This document shows positions 1 through 9,340 of a DNA stretch of 64,000 nt, in pieces. Numbering within the stretch: the stretch's first letter is position 1; each line of letters starts with the position of its first letter. The DNA comes from Frigoribacterium sp. JB110 (lineage in GTDB: Bacteria; Actinomycetota; Actinomycetes; Actinomycetales; Microbacteriaceae): NCBI RefSeq assembly GCF_900163665.1, contig NZ_FUIA01000003.1, forward strand, positions 1 through 64,000. The letters run 5' to 3'. Under the pieces are notes generated by a model that saw only the letters and a list, made by a program, of their open reading frames with translations, searched no databases and was not told the DNA's origin. Both the position numbers and the translations under genes were made by a program.

Positions 1-1198
1 TCTGCTCGAAGCCGGCGGTTTCAGACCTCGACTACACCCTCGTTCGTGAAGAGCCCGCAAACTGCTCGAACTCGTGCAGGCCGGTCTGCCGGTGGTCTTC
101 CTCGGGGACTGGAGCGCACCGGAAGCGATCGGCAGGCAGCCGGACAACATCGACATCGTCGTGCAGCAGCTGGTCGAGCACATGCTCGAGTTCCCGAACG
201 TGCGCACCGCGGCAGCGAACGAGGAGATCGGCGAACGACTCTCGGAGCTCGGCATCAGGCCGCGCGTCAGTCATGCTGCGTCCTATCTGAAGCACGTGCA
301 CAGGGTCGGGTCAGACATCGAGTACTTCTACATCGCGAACGTGCGGCACAATCCGCCCAAGGAACCGGCGATGAGTCTCGATCAGGACGTCCGCCTGACC
401 AGGACACGTCCTGATGATGTGCCCTACGTCCTCGATGCGTGGAACGGACGCGTCGAGCGACTCGCGGTGTACACCGAGAGCGGGCGGGACGTGACGGTGC
501 GCGTGCGCCTTGAGCCTGGGCAGTCGACGATCATCGCGTTCGCACCCGACGGCTGGGCCGGAACGGCCTCGCCGACTGCCGTCATCGCGTCGACGTCGGT
601 GCTCGGCGCCAGCCTGGGCAAGCGCGGCGAGGTGTATGTGCACGCCGAAGATGCAGGCGCGCTCGAGGTCGCGCTCGCCGGCGGGCGCACGGCGCAGGTG
701 GAAGTCCCTGCGGCGCCCGCGCCGATCGAGATCCGCGACTGGAACGTCACAGTGGAGGACTGGAAGCCGGGCGCCGGTCGACTCGAGACGGTGAAGGAGC
801 GGCACGCCCTGTCGCTCGACGGGCTCGTGCCGTGGAGTCAGATCGCCGAGGTGGCGGATGCATCGGGCATCGGCACGTATGACGGCCAGTTCCACATGGG
901 CCGCGAGTGGCGCAAGAAGTTCACGGGCGTGACGCTGTCGCTCGGCGAGGTGAACGACACGTTCTCAGTGTGGGTGAACGGCACCTTCGTCGAGACGCGC
1001 GACTTGACGGACACGACGCTCGACATCAGCGATCACGTGCACGGAGGACGCAACACCGTCAAGGTCGAGGTGGCGACGCCGCTGAATAATCGCATGCGCA
1101 CGGTCAACGCCGACGTGTACGGAGGAATGAAGAAGCAGGACTACGGCCTGCTCGGTCCCGTCGTCGTGAGCGCCTACGGACGGGCGAAGGTGGCGTAG
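1..1198 (+). CDS. Glycoside hydrolase C-terminal part (alpha-L-rhamnosidase GH106-like), 5' end outside window, frame broken near position 20-61
   Basis: From about position 59 the frame is open to the TAG at 1196-1198 (about 379 residues). The protein is a chain of beta-rich segments ending in a sugar-binding-like jelly roll, with WVNG and GRNTVKVEV typical of GH2/GH106-type accessory domains. Family assignment rests on this fold pattern, so the substrate (rhamnosides) is inferred. In the same frame, residues LLEAGGF (positions 2-22) are followed by a TGA at 47-49. The plausible peptide SDLDYTLVREEPA lies in the next frame between about 21 and 59, after which KLLELVQAGLPVVF returns to the first frame. 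Either two compensating indels or sequencing errors would explain this. No start codon of the true gene is visible. Confidence 0.6.
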
Positions 1199-1211
1199 CG
1201 ACGGAGCGCGA

Positions 1212-1248
1212 GAACGCCCCCGGCGCCGAGAAGGAGTCGGGGGCGTTC
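1212..1248. terminator. Hairpin after the glycoside hydrolase gene
   Basis: GAACGCCCCCG (1212-1222) pairs perfectly with CGGGGGCGTTC (1238-1248) across a 15-nt loop. It lies between convergent genes. There is no T-run, so it is a candidate GC-rich or bidirectional terminator. Confidence 0.55.
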
Positions 1249-1354
1249 CGCGTCGCGCGGAAGTCAGGTGCGTCGAGTTCAGGTGCGGCGAATCGACGCG
1301 ACACGGCGCTGAGGAGCCGATCTCCAGCACCCGAGCGGTGGCGGAGGGGAGCTC

Positions 1355-3040
1355 TCAGGCGCGCAGCGCGGGGGCGTCGACGGCGACCTCGTGCTCGTCG
1401 CGGAGGATGGCGACCGTGGCTGCCAGCTCCTCGGCACGGCGCGGCTCGCTCCATCCGGATGCCTTCGCCAGGGCATCGGCCACCGTGCGGAGCGTGTCGA
1501 TGTCGGCGCGGCCGGTGAAGGCGAGCGAGGTGCGGCGCAGGATGACATCGGCGAGGTGCACGACGTGCTCGTCGCGCACCATCCATTCCAGTTCACGGGT
1601 GGAGAGCTCGCCGTCGAGGATGAGCTCGTCGTCCCCGGACTGCAGATGCTCCCACACCTGCGCGGCCCGTGTGCCGTACCGCTCGAACAGCAGTCGGGTG
1701 CGCGCGTCGTCGCCGCCCAGCTTCTCGCGCAGCCACACCGAGACGTCTCCCGGAGTCGTGGGATAGTCGCGCCCGCCGCCGATCGTCAGGCCCCGCGTGC
1801 CGACCGTGCGCGGGGCCTTCAGCAGATAGAGCACCTTGTCGGTGAGGGTCTCGCCGAGTGCGCGGAACGTGGTCCACTTGCCGCCGACCACACTGATGAC
1901 GGGGGTGCCGTCCAGCTCGGTCGCGGCGAGGTGGTAGTCGCGGGAGATCTGGCCGGTGTTCGAAGAATCGCTGCGGGGGAGCGGCCGGATGCCGCTGAAC
2001 CTGTACACGATCTGCTCGCGCGAGACGGCGATGTCCGGGTAGACCTCGGAGATCAGATCGAGGAAGTAGTCGACTTCGCTCTCGGTGCACCGGATGGGCA
2101 GGCTCGGATCCGCAGGGATGTCGGTCGTGCCGACCATCGCCCTTCCCTTGATCGGGTAGATCAGCACGACCCTGCCGTCCTTGTGCTCGAAGAAGATCTC
2201 ACGGCCACCCGTCGCCGCGACGAGCTCCGGGTTGTCGAGCACGATGTGCGAGCCCTTCGTGCCGCCCATATACGCGGTGGCGCTGCCGAGTGCCTCGTTC
2301 GTGAGGTCCGTCCACGGGCCGGACGCATTGACCACGACGTCCGCAGCGATGTCGAACTCCTCGTTCGTGACGTTGTCGCGCAGTGTGACGCCGTTGCCGT
2401 TCCGGCCGACCGCCTCGACGTAGTTGACGGCCCGTCCGCCTGCCCGCACACCGTCGCCGAGCACGTCGAGCGCGAGGCGCTCCGGGTCGTGCATGGACGC
2501 GTCGAAGTACGTGGCCGTGTACTTGACGCCCTTGTTCAGCCGGGGCAGCTGCTCCAAGGTTCGCTTGCGCCCGTGGAAGCGGTGCCACGGCGTCGAACGG
2601 CCGGCGGTGGCGAACAGGTCGTACATCACCAGGCCCGCCTTGATGATCAGCGCACCGCGCTCAGCGGGCTTCCCCTGACGCTGGAACAGGAACTTCATCG
2701 GGGCATTGAGCAGACCGGAGAAGAACGAGTACATCGGGATGGTCGTCTTCAGCGGCTTGACGTAGTGGGGAGCGGTGGTGAGCAGATCGTTGCGCTCGCG
2801 CACCGACTCCTGCACGAGCCGGAACTCGCCGTTCTCGAGGTACCGGATGCCGCCGTGCACCATGTGACTGGACGCACTGGTGGCGCCGGACGCGAAGTCG
2901 CCGCGCTCGACGAGCACGACGTCGATGCCCTGCAGGGCGAGATCTCGGAACGTCGCGATGCCGTTGATGCCGCCGCCGATGATGAGCACCTGCGAGCGGC
3001 CCCGCTTGCGCACATCGGTGACGTTCTGGCGCTCCGTCAT
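1355..3040 (-). CDS. glpD: Glycerol-3-phosphate dehydrogenase, first paralogue
   Basis: 561 residues. Oxidises sn-glycerol-3-phosphate to dihydroxyacetone phosphate with FAD, passing electrons to the quinone pool at the membrane. A dinucleotide-binding fingerprint GGGINGI sits near residues 22-28, followed by the GlpD/GlpA signature SHMVHGGIRYLENGEFRLV and a C-terminal DAO_C domain. It is the last gene of the minus-strand run glpD2-glpF-glpK-glpD1, 166 bp after glpK, with a strong hairpin in that gap, so it may be expressed at a lower level or separately. It is clearly similar throughout to the second GlpD at 5617-7311, which suggests duplication around glpF-glpK. Confidence 0.95.
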   Translation of the reverse strand: MTERQNVTDVRKRGRSQVLIIGGGINGIATFRDLALQGIDVVLVERGDFASGATSASSHMVHGGIRYLENGEFRLVQESVRERNDLLTTAPHYVKPLKTTIPMYSFFSGLLNAPMKFLFQRQGKPAERGALIIKAGLVMYDLFATAGRSTPWHRFHGRKRTLEQLPRLNKGVKYTATYFDASMHDPERLALDVLGDGVRAGGRAVNYVEAVGRNGNGVTLRDNVTNEEFDIAADVVVNASGPWTDLTNEALGSATAYMGGTKGSHIVLDNPELVAATGGREIFFEHKDGRVVLIYPIKGRAMVGTTDIPADPSLPIRCTESEVDYFLDLISEVYPDIAVSREQIVYRFSGIRPLPRSDSSNTGQISRDYHLAATELDGTPVISVVGGKWTTFRALGETLTDKVLYLLKAPRTVGTRGLTIGGGRDYPTTPGDVSVWLREKLGGDDARTRLLFERYGTRAAQVWEHLQSGDDELILDGELSTRELEWMVRDEHVVHLADVILRRTSLAFTGRADIDTLRTVADALAKASGWSEPRRAEELAATVAILRDEHEVAVDAPALRA

Positions 3041-3145
3041 AGGTTTGACCCTTCGTCGTGCGGCGGTCTCGGCTGTCCCCTCCCATCATGGACTCGACAG
3101 CGGGGGAGCGGGCTCTGAAACGCCTCGAGCTCGTTTCGACTCGAT

Positions 3146-3193
3146 CACGACGAGGGGAACGCAACCCGATCAGGATCAGTTCCCCTCGTCGTG
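3146..3193 (-). terminator. Hairpin downstream of glpK, in front of glpD1
   Basis: A perfect 15-bp inverted repeat, CACGACGAGGGGAAC (3146-3160) and its complement (3179-3193), with an 18-nt loop. It begins 14 bp beyond the glpK stop and lies 106 bp before the glpD1 start, so it may attenuate read-through into glpD1. It has no clear T-run. Confidence 0.5.
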
Positions 3194-3206
3194 TCAGCGA
3201 AGGTGC

Positions 3207-4721
3207 TCACCTCACGTCGTCGTCGACCCAGTCCATCGACTTGGTGACGGCCTTGCGCCAGTTGCGCAGCTGACGGTCGCGCTCGGCATCCTCCATTGAA
3301 GGCTCCCAACGCTCGTCCTCCTGCCAGTTGGCGGCTACCTCGTCGAGGTCTGCCCAGAAGCCGATGGCGAGACCTGCCGCGTACGCCGCTCCCAGCGCCG
3401 TCGTCTCGGCGACGACTGGCCGCACCACCGGCACACCGAGCACGTCAGCCTGGAACTGCATGAGCGTATCGTTGGCCACCATTCCGCCGTCGACGCGCAA
3501 CTCGCTGAGGTCGACGCCCGCGTCGGCGTTCACCGCGTCGAGCACGTCGCGTGTCTGGAAGGCGACGGCTTCGAGTGCCGCGCGAGCGATGTGGTTCCGG
3601 TTCGAGAAGCGCGTGAGTCCGACGAGCGCGCCGCGCGCGTCGGGGCGCCAGTACGGCGCGAACAGGCCCGAGAATGCTGGAACGAAGTACACGCCGCCGT
3701 TGTCGTCTACCTGCTTTGCCAACTCTTCGATCTCGGGCGCCGAAGCGATCATGCCGAGCTGGTCGCGCAGCCACTGGATCAGGGATCCGGTCACCGCAAT
3801 CGAGCCCTCGAGTGCGTACTGCGTCGGCTGGTCGCCGAGCTTGTAGCAGGGGGTCGTCAACAGGCCATTCTGCGAGCGGACGATCTCCTCACCCGTGTTG
3901 AAGATGAGGAAGTTGCCCGTGCCGTACGTGTTCTTGCTCTCACCCTTGTAGAACGCGGCCTGACCGAACGTAGCTGCCTGCTGGTCGCCGAGGATCCCCG
4001 AGATCGGGGTCTCGCGCAGCAATGAGGAGTCCTCCGCGTAGCCGTAGATCTCGGAGGAGGAGCGGATCTCAGGCATCATCGAGCGCGGCACGTCGAACTC
4101 GCGCAGGATGTCATCCCGCCACTCAAGGGTCTCGAGGTCCATGAAGAGAGTACGGGAGGCGTTCGTCACGTCGGTGACGTGCACGCCGCCGTCCACGCCG
4201 CCCGTGAGGTTCCACAGCACCCACGAGTCGGTTGTGCCGTACATCAGCTCACCCGCCTCGGCGCGCTCGCGCACGCCGTCGACGTTCTCGAGGATCCAGG
4301 CGATCTTGGTTCCTGCGAAGTACGTCGCGAGCGGCAGCCCGACGATGTCCTTGAAGCGCTCGACACCTTCGTCGCCGGCGATGCGCTCGACGATGGCCTG
4401 CGTGCGCGTGTCCTGCCACACGATGGCGTTGTGCACCGGCTCGCCGGTCTTGCGGTCCCACACCACGGTGGTCTCACGCTGGTTCGTGATGCCGATGGCC
4501 TCGATGTGGTGGCGCGTCAGGTCGGCGCGACTGAGTGCAAGGCCGATGACCTCCTGCACGTTGCGCCAGATCTCGACGGCATCATGCTCGACCCAACCGG
4601 CGCGGGGGAGGATCTGATCGTGCTCCTTCTGTCCGGAGGAGACGATCGTTCCCCTCTTGTCGAAGATGATGGCGCGGCTCGAGGTCGTGCCCTGGTCGAT
4701 AGCGAGGATGTAGTCGCCCAT
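3207..4721 (-). CDS. glpK: Glycerol kinase
   Basis: 504 residues, the usual length. Phosphorylates glycerol with ATP to glycerol-3-phosphate in the cytoplasm, trapping what GlpF admits. FGGY-kinase features are present: DQGTTSSR at residues 9-16, [25 protein letters not shown], the [10 protein letters not shown] segment and [16 protein letters not shown] near the C-terminus. A good Shine-Dalgarno, AGGAG, lies about 10 bp upstream of the ATG on the minus strand. It is 36 bp downstream of glpF and feeds both flanking GlpD paralogues. Confidence 0.97.
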   Translation of the reverse strand: MGDYILAIDQGTTSSRAIIFDKRGTIVSSGQKEHDQILPRAGWVEHDAVEIWRNVQEVIGLALSRADLTRHHIEAIGITNQRETTVVWDRKTGEPVHNAIVWQDTRTQAIVERIAGDEGVERFKDIVGLPLATYFAGTKIAWILENVDGVRERAEAGELMYGTTDSWVLWNLTGGVDGGVHVTDVTNASRTLFMDLETLEWRDDILREFDVPRSMMPEIRSSSEIYGYAEDSSLLRETPISGILGDQQAATFGQAAFYKGESKNTYGTGNFLIFNTGEEIVRSQNGLLTTPCYKLGDQPTQYALEGSIAVTGSLIQWLRDQLGMIASAPEIEELAKQVDDNGGVYFVPAFSGLFAPYWRPDARGALVGLTRFSNRNHIARAALEAVAFQTRDVLDAVNADAGVDLSELRVDGGMVANDTLMQFQADVLGVPVVRPVVAETTALGAAYAAGLAIGFWADLDEVAANWQEDERWEPSMEDAERDRQLRNWRKAVTKSMDWVDDDVR

Positions 4722-4757
4722 GAGTAGATTCTCCTTTGAATGCGATTGGTGACGGTA

Positions 4758-5513
4758 TCAGGATGTGAGCCCGAGCAGAACCGGCGAAGCGATGCCGGCG
4801 ATCGCGCCGCCGAGGACGGGACCGGCGATCGGGACCCACGAGTAAGCCCAGTCGCTGGATCCCTTGCGCGGAATCGGCAGGATCGCGTGTGCGATGCGCG
4901 GACCGAGGTCACGCGCCGGGTTGATCGCGTAACCGGTGGGACCGCCGAGTGAGAGGCCGATCGCGACGACCACCAGCGCGACGGGAAGCGCCGTCAGTGG
5001 CCCCAGAGCACCCGGAACGCCCACGTTGATGTCTCCGAAGTCAGCGAAGGCGAGGATGCTGAACACGAGCACGAACGTCGCGATGACCTCGGTGGCGAGG
5101 TTGAGGCCGTAAGACCGGATGGCCGGGCCGGTGGCGAACACGCCCAGCTTGTTCTCGGGATCCTCTTCGCCGTCGAAGTGCTTCTTGTACGAGACCCAGC
5201 ACAGGACAGCGCCGAAGACGCCGCCGAGCACTTCGGCGATCGTGGCGATGAGGAACATCGCGGGAGTGATCGTGCCGGTGACGAGCAGGCCCACGCCGAC
5301 GGCGGGGTTGAGGATCGAGCCGGAGTACGCCGACGCCAGTACGCCTACGAACACGGCGAGCCCCCAGCCCCACGCGATCGCGATGACGCCGCCCGCGAAG
5401 CCCTTGGTCTTCGCCAGCACGACATTGGCGACGACGCCGCAGCCGAGCAGGACCAGAAGGGAGGTGCCGACGAACTCCGAGAGGAAGTACAGCAGCGGAT
5501 TCAGTTCATTCAT
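4758..5513 (-). CDS. glpF: Glycerol uptake facilitator (aquaglyceroporin, MIP family)
   Basis: 251 residues, six predicted membrane helices. The two MIP half-helices carry NPA at residues 69-71 and 198-200. The second reads NPARD, and the Asp after the Arg is typical of glycerol-conducting GlpF proteins rather than water-selective aquaporins. It passively admits glycerol for the kinase encoded 36 bp downstream. It lies between glpD2 (103 bp upstream in transcription order) and glpK, so the whole set reads as one glycerol regulon. Confidence 0.95.
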   Translation of the reverse strand: MNELNPLLYFLSEFVGTSLLVLLGCGVVANVVLAKTKGFAGGVIAIAWGWGLAVFVGVLASAYSGSILNPAVGVGLLVTGTITPAMFLIATIAEVLGGVFGAVLCWVSYKKHFDGEEDPENKLGVFATGPAIRSYGLNLATEVIATFVLVFSILAFADFGDINVGVPGALGPLTALPVALVVVAIGLSLGGPTGYAINPARDLGPRIAHAILPIPRKGSSDWAYSWVPIAGPVLGGAIAGIASPVLLGLTS

Positions 5514-5616
5514 GTCTTCATTGACCTCTCAGGGGCGTCGTTCACCGACGCACAGTTCTGTTGGGACTCCGCGGTGCATCGATGAATCCGATGCTCCTGA
5601 CGCCGCGGCGCGTCGG

Positions 5617-7311
5617 TCATGCGGCGAGGAGCAGACCGTGCTCCTCGCCGAGGTTGTGGAGCACCGACTCCACCTCGTGGACACGCCGGGCGGCATCCCA
5701 CGACAGAAGCGGTGCGAGATGGGTCGCGATCTCCTCGAGCGTTCGACGCTCCACGCGCCCCGTGAACGCCAGGCTCGTGCGCCGGTGCACGACGTCTTCG
5801 AGTCGCCGAACCTGCTCTTCTCGCACCATCCATGCGAGTTCCCGCGTTGACAGATCGCCGTGCGCGAGCGGCTCATCCTCATCGTCCTGAACGAAGCGCC
5901 AGACGTCGGCCGCACGGGTACCGTAGCGGGCGAGCAACAGCTCCGCGCGCTCGCCGGCGCCGGCGAGGTGCTCGCCCATCCATGCGGCCCTAGCCGCGTC
6001 GGTCGTGGGGAAATCGCGCCCACCGCCGATCGGAAGCTGTCGCGTGTCGGTGGTGCGCGGCGCGCCGATGAGTTCGAGTACGCGCGTCGAGAGGGACTCG
6101 CCGAGCGCGCGGAACGTCGTCCACTTGCCGCCGACGAGGCTCACGAACGGAACGCGTCGCGAGGAGTCGACCTCGATCCGGTAGTCGCGCGAGACGAACC
6201 CTGGCGCGGTGTCCTCGTGGCGCGGCAGGGGACGGATGCCCGAGAAGCGGAAGACGATCTGCGAGCGATCGATGTCGATCGTCGGGAAGACGTGCCGGAT
6301 GAGGTCGAAGAAGTAGTCGACCTCTTCCTCGGTGCAGACGGCGTTCTCGCGCGGATCGGCGTCGATGTCGGTCGTCCCGACCAGCACGCGACCCTTGAGA
6401 GGATAGATCAGCACGATGCGGCCGTCCGAGTGCTCGAAGAAGATCTCGCGACCGCGCGTGGCCTCCAGCAGCTCCGGGTGATCGAGCACGATGTGTGATC
6501 CCTTGGTGCCGCCCATGAAGCGCGTCGGCGTGCCCAGCGCCTCGTTCGTGAGGTCGGTCCACGGTCCCGACGTGTTGACCACCGCGTCCGCGGCGATCTC
6601 GAAGGTCTTCCCGGTCTCGCGGTCGCGGATCCGCACGCCGTCGTTCGTCGCGCCGATCGCCTCTGCATAGTTGATCGCCTGGGCGCCTTCGTGGGCGTCG
6701 ATGCCGTCGAGGAGGACGTCGAGCGCAAGGCGCTCGGGGTCGTGCATCGAAGCGTCGAAGTAGGTGGCTGTGTACGCGACGCGGTCGTCGAGTGCGGGAA
6801 GGTCCTCGCTCGCCTTCCGGCGGCGCAGGAACCGGTGACGAGGAACCGAGCCGCCGTCGCGCGAGAACAGGTCGTAGATCATGAGACCGAGCTTGATGAG
6901 CGCGGCGCCGCGCTCCTGTGGGCGACCCGACTTGTGGGTCAGGAAGCGCATCGGAGCGGAGAGGATCCCCGAGAACGTCGAGTAGATCGGGATGGTCGTC
7001 TCAAGCGGGCGCACGAAGTGCGGGGCCAGTCGGAGGAGCCTGTTGCGCTCCTGCACGGATTCCCGCACGAGGCGGAACTCGCCGTTCTCCAGGTAGCGGA
7101 TGCCGCCGTGCACCATGTGGCTCGACGCAGCGGACGCGCCGGATGCGAAGTCACTCCGCTCGACGAGGACGACGTCGACGCCCTGCAGCGCGAGATCGCG
7201 GAAGGTCGAGATCCCGTTGATGCCGCCGCCGATCACGACGACCGATGTGCGCCCTGCCTCGCGCACGGCGCGGACGGAGGATCGTTCGGGGAGCGGGGCG
7301 GTGTCAGTCAT
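5617..7311 (-). CDS. glpD: Glycerol-3-phosphate dehydrogenase, second paralogue
   Basis: 564 residues with the same architecture as the paralogue at 1355-3040: FAD-binding fingerprint GGGINGI near residues 28-34, SHMVHGGIRYLENGEFRLV, FDASMHDPERLALDVL and a C-terminal domain ending near LLSWDAARRVHEVE. It is the first gene of the glycerol run and is divergent from a SorC-family regulator 127 bp away, so this copy is probably the one under direct inducer control. Differences from the first copy are scattered rather than concentrated, and no catalytic segment is missing. Having two intact glpD genes within 6 kb is unusual. Confidence 0.95.
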   Translation of the reverse strand: MTDTAPLPERSSVRAVREAGRTSVVVIGGGINGISTFRDLALQGVDVVLVERSDFASGASAASSHMVHGGIRYLENGEFRLVRESVQERNRLLRLAPHFVRPLETTIPIYSTFSGILSAPMRFLTHKSGRPQERGAALIKLGLMIYDLFSRDGGSVPRHRFLRRRKASEDLPALDDRVAYTATYFDASMHDPERLALDVLLDGIDAHEGAQAINYAEAIGATNDGVRIRDRETGKTFEIAADAVVNTSGPWTDLTNEALGTPTRFMGGTKGSHIVLDHPELLEATRGREIFFEHSDGRIVLIYPLKGRVLVGTTDIDADPRENAVCTEEEVDYFFDLIRHVFPTIDIDRSQIVFRFSGIRPLPRHEDTAPGFVSRDYRIEVDSSRRVPFVSLVGGKWTTFRALGESLSTRVLELIGAPRTTDTRQLPIGGGRDFPTTDAARAAWMGEHLAGAGERAELLLARYGTRAADVWRFVQDDEDEPLAHGDLSTRELAWMVREEQVRRLEDVVHRRTSLAFTGRVERRTLEEIATHLAPLLSWDAARRVHEVESVLHNLGEEHGLLLAA

Positions 7312-7377
7312 GCGAGGCCTTTCTCGGGAAGCTCCGTATAGCCTTCTGCGGAGGAGCTTTGTACAGCTTTCTCGCTG

Positions 7378-7414
7378 TGGGCATAAATGGGCAAACTCCG
7401 TGCACGTATGTGCA
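7378..7414. promoter_or_regulatory. Candidate operator between glpD2 and the SorC-type regulator
   Basis: The 127-bp divergent gap holds the dyad TGCAC-GTAT-GTGCA (7401-7414) and, just beside it, a direct repeat TGGGCA (7378-7383 and 7388-7393, period 10). SorC/DeoR-like regulators usually bind repeats in the divergent promoter next to their own gene. That this is the binding site is inference. Confidence 0.35.
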
Positions 7415-7438
7415 GATCAGTTTCGGGATGGAGGCGTT

Positions 7439-8410
7439 ATGGAGCGCGAACCGCATAATGCACGCGATCCGAGGATCGAAGCAGCGCTCACTGCCGCGCG
7501 TCTGTACTACCTGCAGGATCGGACCATGGAGGCGATCGCCCGCGAGATGAGGGTGTCGCGCTCATCCGTGTCGAGGCTGCTCAGCCAGGCGAGAGACGCG
7601 GGAATCGTGGACATCCAGATCAACTCGCCGCTCGCGCACGGCGGCGGCCTCGAGGCGCGGCTGCACGATCGCTTCGGCATTACGGCGCACGTCGTCCCGG
7701 TTCCTGTCAGGGCGAGTGAGGCCGACCGGCTCGACCGCGTCGCACGTACCGCGTCGCACGCCGTCGCGCAGTTCGTGGATTCGAACATGGTCGTCGGTGT
7801 GGCGTGGGGGTCGACGCTGAGCGTCGTGAGTCGGCACCTCCCGCAAAAGCCGACGCACAACACGATCGTCGTCCAGCTCAACGGCGCAGGAAACACCCAG
7901 ACGACGGGCGTCGAGTACTCCAGCGAGATCCTCCAGCGATTCGGGACAGCCTTCGGCGCCGAGGTGCAGCAGTTCCCGGTGCCGGCGTTCTTCGACGATC
8001 CCGCGACCCGCACGGCGATGTGGCGAGAGCGGATGACGAAGCGGGTGCTGAATCTGCAGGCGCGGATGGATGTCGCCGTGTTCAGCGTCGGATCTCCCTC
8101 ATCCGATGTTCCCAGCCACGTGTACGTGGGTGCGTACCTCGACCGCGACGACTACCGAAGCCTTGCTGAGGACCGCGCCGTCGGCGATGTCGCAACCGTG
8201 TTCTTCCGCGGGGACGGGACGTGGCGCGACATTCGCCTCAATGCCCGCTCGACGGGCCCCTCACTGGACCGACTCAGCAGGGTGCCGCGTCGTGTGTGCG
8301 TGGTGGCGGGGCAACACAAGCTCCAGAGCGTGCGCGCCGCCCTGGAAGCGGGCATCATCACCGACCTCGTGCTCGACGAGGCGCTCGCGGAGGCCCTGAC
8401 ATCGACGTGA
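7439..8410 (+). CDS. SorC/DeoR-family sugar-type transcriptional regulator, probable glycerol regulon regulator
   Basis: 323 residues from ATG 7439, preceded by GGAGG at 7430-7434. The frame is open further upstream, but that part is antisense to glpD2 and is not credible coding sequence. An N-terminal helix-turn-helix (about residues 28-52, AIAREMRVSRSSVSRLLSQA) is followed by a SorC effector-binding domain with VGVAWGSTLSVV and the closing VVAGQHKLQSVRAALEAGIITDLVLDE. SorC proteins bind phosphorylated sugars or related metabolites and may activate or repress. Divergence from glpD2 suggests control of the glp genes with glycerol-3-phosphate or a triose phosphate as effector; this is inference. 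Confidence 0.88.
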   Translation: MEREPHNARDPRIEAALTAARLYYLQDRTMEAIAREMRVSRSSVSRLLSQARDAGIVDIQINSPLAHGGGLEARLHDRFGITAHVVPVPVRASEADRLDRVARTASHAVAQFVDSNMVVGVAWGSTLSVVSRHLPQKPTHNTIVVQLNGAGNTQTTGVEYSSEILQRFGTAFGAEVQQFPVPAFFDDPATRTAMWRERMTKRVLNLQARMDVAVFSVGSPSSDVPSHVYVGAYLDRDDYRSLAEDRAVGDVATVFFRGDGTWRDIRLNARSTGPSLDRLSRVPRRVCVVAGQHKLQSVRAALEAGIITDLVLDEALAEALTST

Positions 8411-8419
8411 GCGCCCTGG

Positions 8420-9340
8420 CTACTCGCCTTCGGCGCGGCCCAGGCGCCAGTAGCCCATGAATGCGACGGCGCGGCGGTCGACGCCGACGTCGCGGACAAG
8501 GTGCCTGCGCAGCTGCTTGATCGCGCTGGACTCGCCCGCGATCCATGCGTAGAGGGGTGCGCTCTTCAGGGCGGCACCTCCCTTGGCAGAGCGCGGCACC
8601 TCCCACAGCATGCCGGCGTCGATGTCGATCTCCTCGACGTCCGCGCCGCGCCCGTCGGGGCACAGCGCCTCTGCGTGTTCCGTGACGGCCCGGATGAGGT
8701 GCTCGTGGCGCTGGGCCCCATCGCGGGAACCGACGTGCACGCGGAAACCGGGATGAGCGGGAAGGTATGCGCGATCTGCGGCATCCGGAACTTCGAGCAC
8801 CACGACGCCTCGCGCTGACGGCGGCAGCTGCTCGAGGATGACGGCGATGGCGGGGGCGGCGGTCTCGTCGCCCACGAGCAGGAACTGCTCGGTGCTGGCG
8901 GGCGGAACGAAATCCAGCCCGAGGTTCGCGCCGTTGTGATGGATGGTCGGCGCGGCGATGAGCACCTCGTCGCCGACGGTGGCGTCGCGGATCCAAGCGG
9001 AGGCGGGGCCGGAGACCTCGTGGGCGACCATGTCGATGTCGATCTCGTGCACGTCGTTCCGCACCGCCCTGGTCGTATAGGTGCGGAACGGATGCCGTTC
9101 GTCCGGATGCTGCTCGCGCCACTGGGCGTACCAGTCGTCGCCGGTGGGCATCGCGTCGAGCGGAACCCCGGGGCGGGGGAAGACGACCTTGATGCGCTGG
9201 TCGTATCCGGGATCGCCGTATTCATCGAGGTCGGCGCCGGTGAACGTGAATCGGCGGAAGCTCGGTGTGATGTCGGTGATGCGCGAGACCTCCGCGCGGA
9301 AGATCCGCATCGGACGGGTGTCGGTTGCGGTGATGGTCAT
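8420..9340 (-). CDS. Siderophore-interacting protein (FAD-dependent ferric-siderophore reductase)
   Basis: 306 residues, SIP/ViuB family. It reduces ferric siderophores in the cytoplasm with NAD(P)H through FAD to release Fe(II). An N-terminal FAD-binding beta-barrel carries RTYT (residues 86-89), the usual FAD contact, and a C-terminal nucleotide-binding half includes WIAGESSAIKQLRRHLV and ends in AFMGYWRLGRAE, characteristic of the family. The ATG overlaps the stop of the upstream ATPase gene (ATGA), making this the last cistron of the siderophore import operon. Confidence 0.93.
   Translation of the reverse strand: MTITATDTRPMRIFRAEVSRITDITPSFRRFTFTGADLDEYGDPGYDQRIKVVFPRPGVPLDAMPTGDDWYAQWREQHPDERHPFRTYTTRAVRNDVHEIDIDMVAHEVSGPASAWIRDATVGDEVLIAAPTIHHNGANLGLDFVPPASTEQFLLVGDETAAPAIAVILEQLPPSARGVVVLEVPDAADRAYLPAHPGFRVHVGSRDGAQRHEHLIRAVTEHAEALCPDGRGADVEEIDIDAGMLWEVPRSAKGGAALKSAPLYAWIAGESSAIKQLRRHLVRDVGVDRRAVAFMGYWRLGRAEGE

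Noticed and set aside
1391..3118. 575-residue reading frame antisense to glpD1
   Set aside because: Long antisense frames are common in high-GC DNA. Composition is Arg/Asp/Val-rich without domains, and the opposite strand has a clear GlpD.
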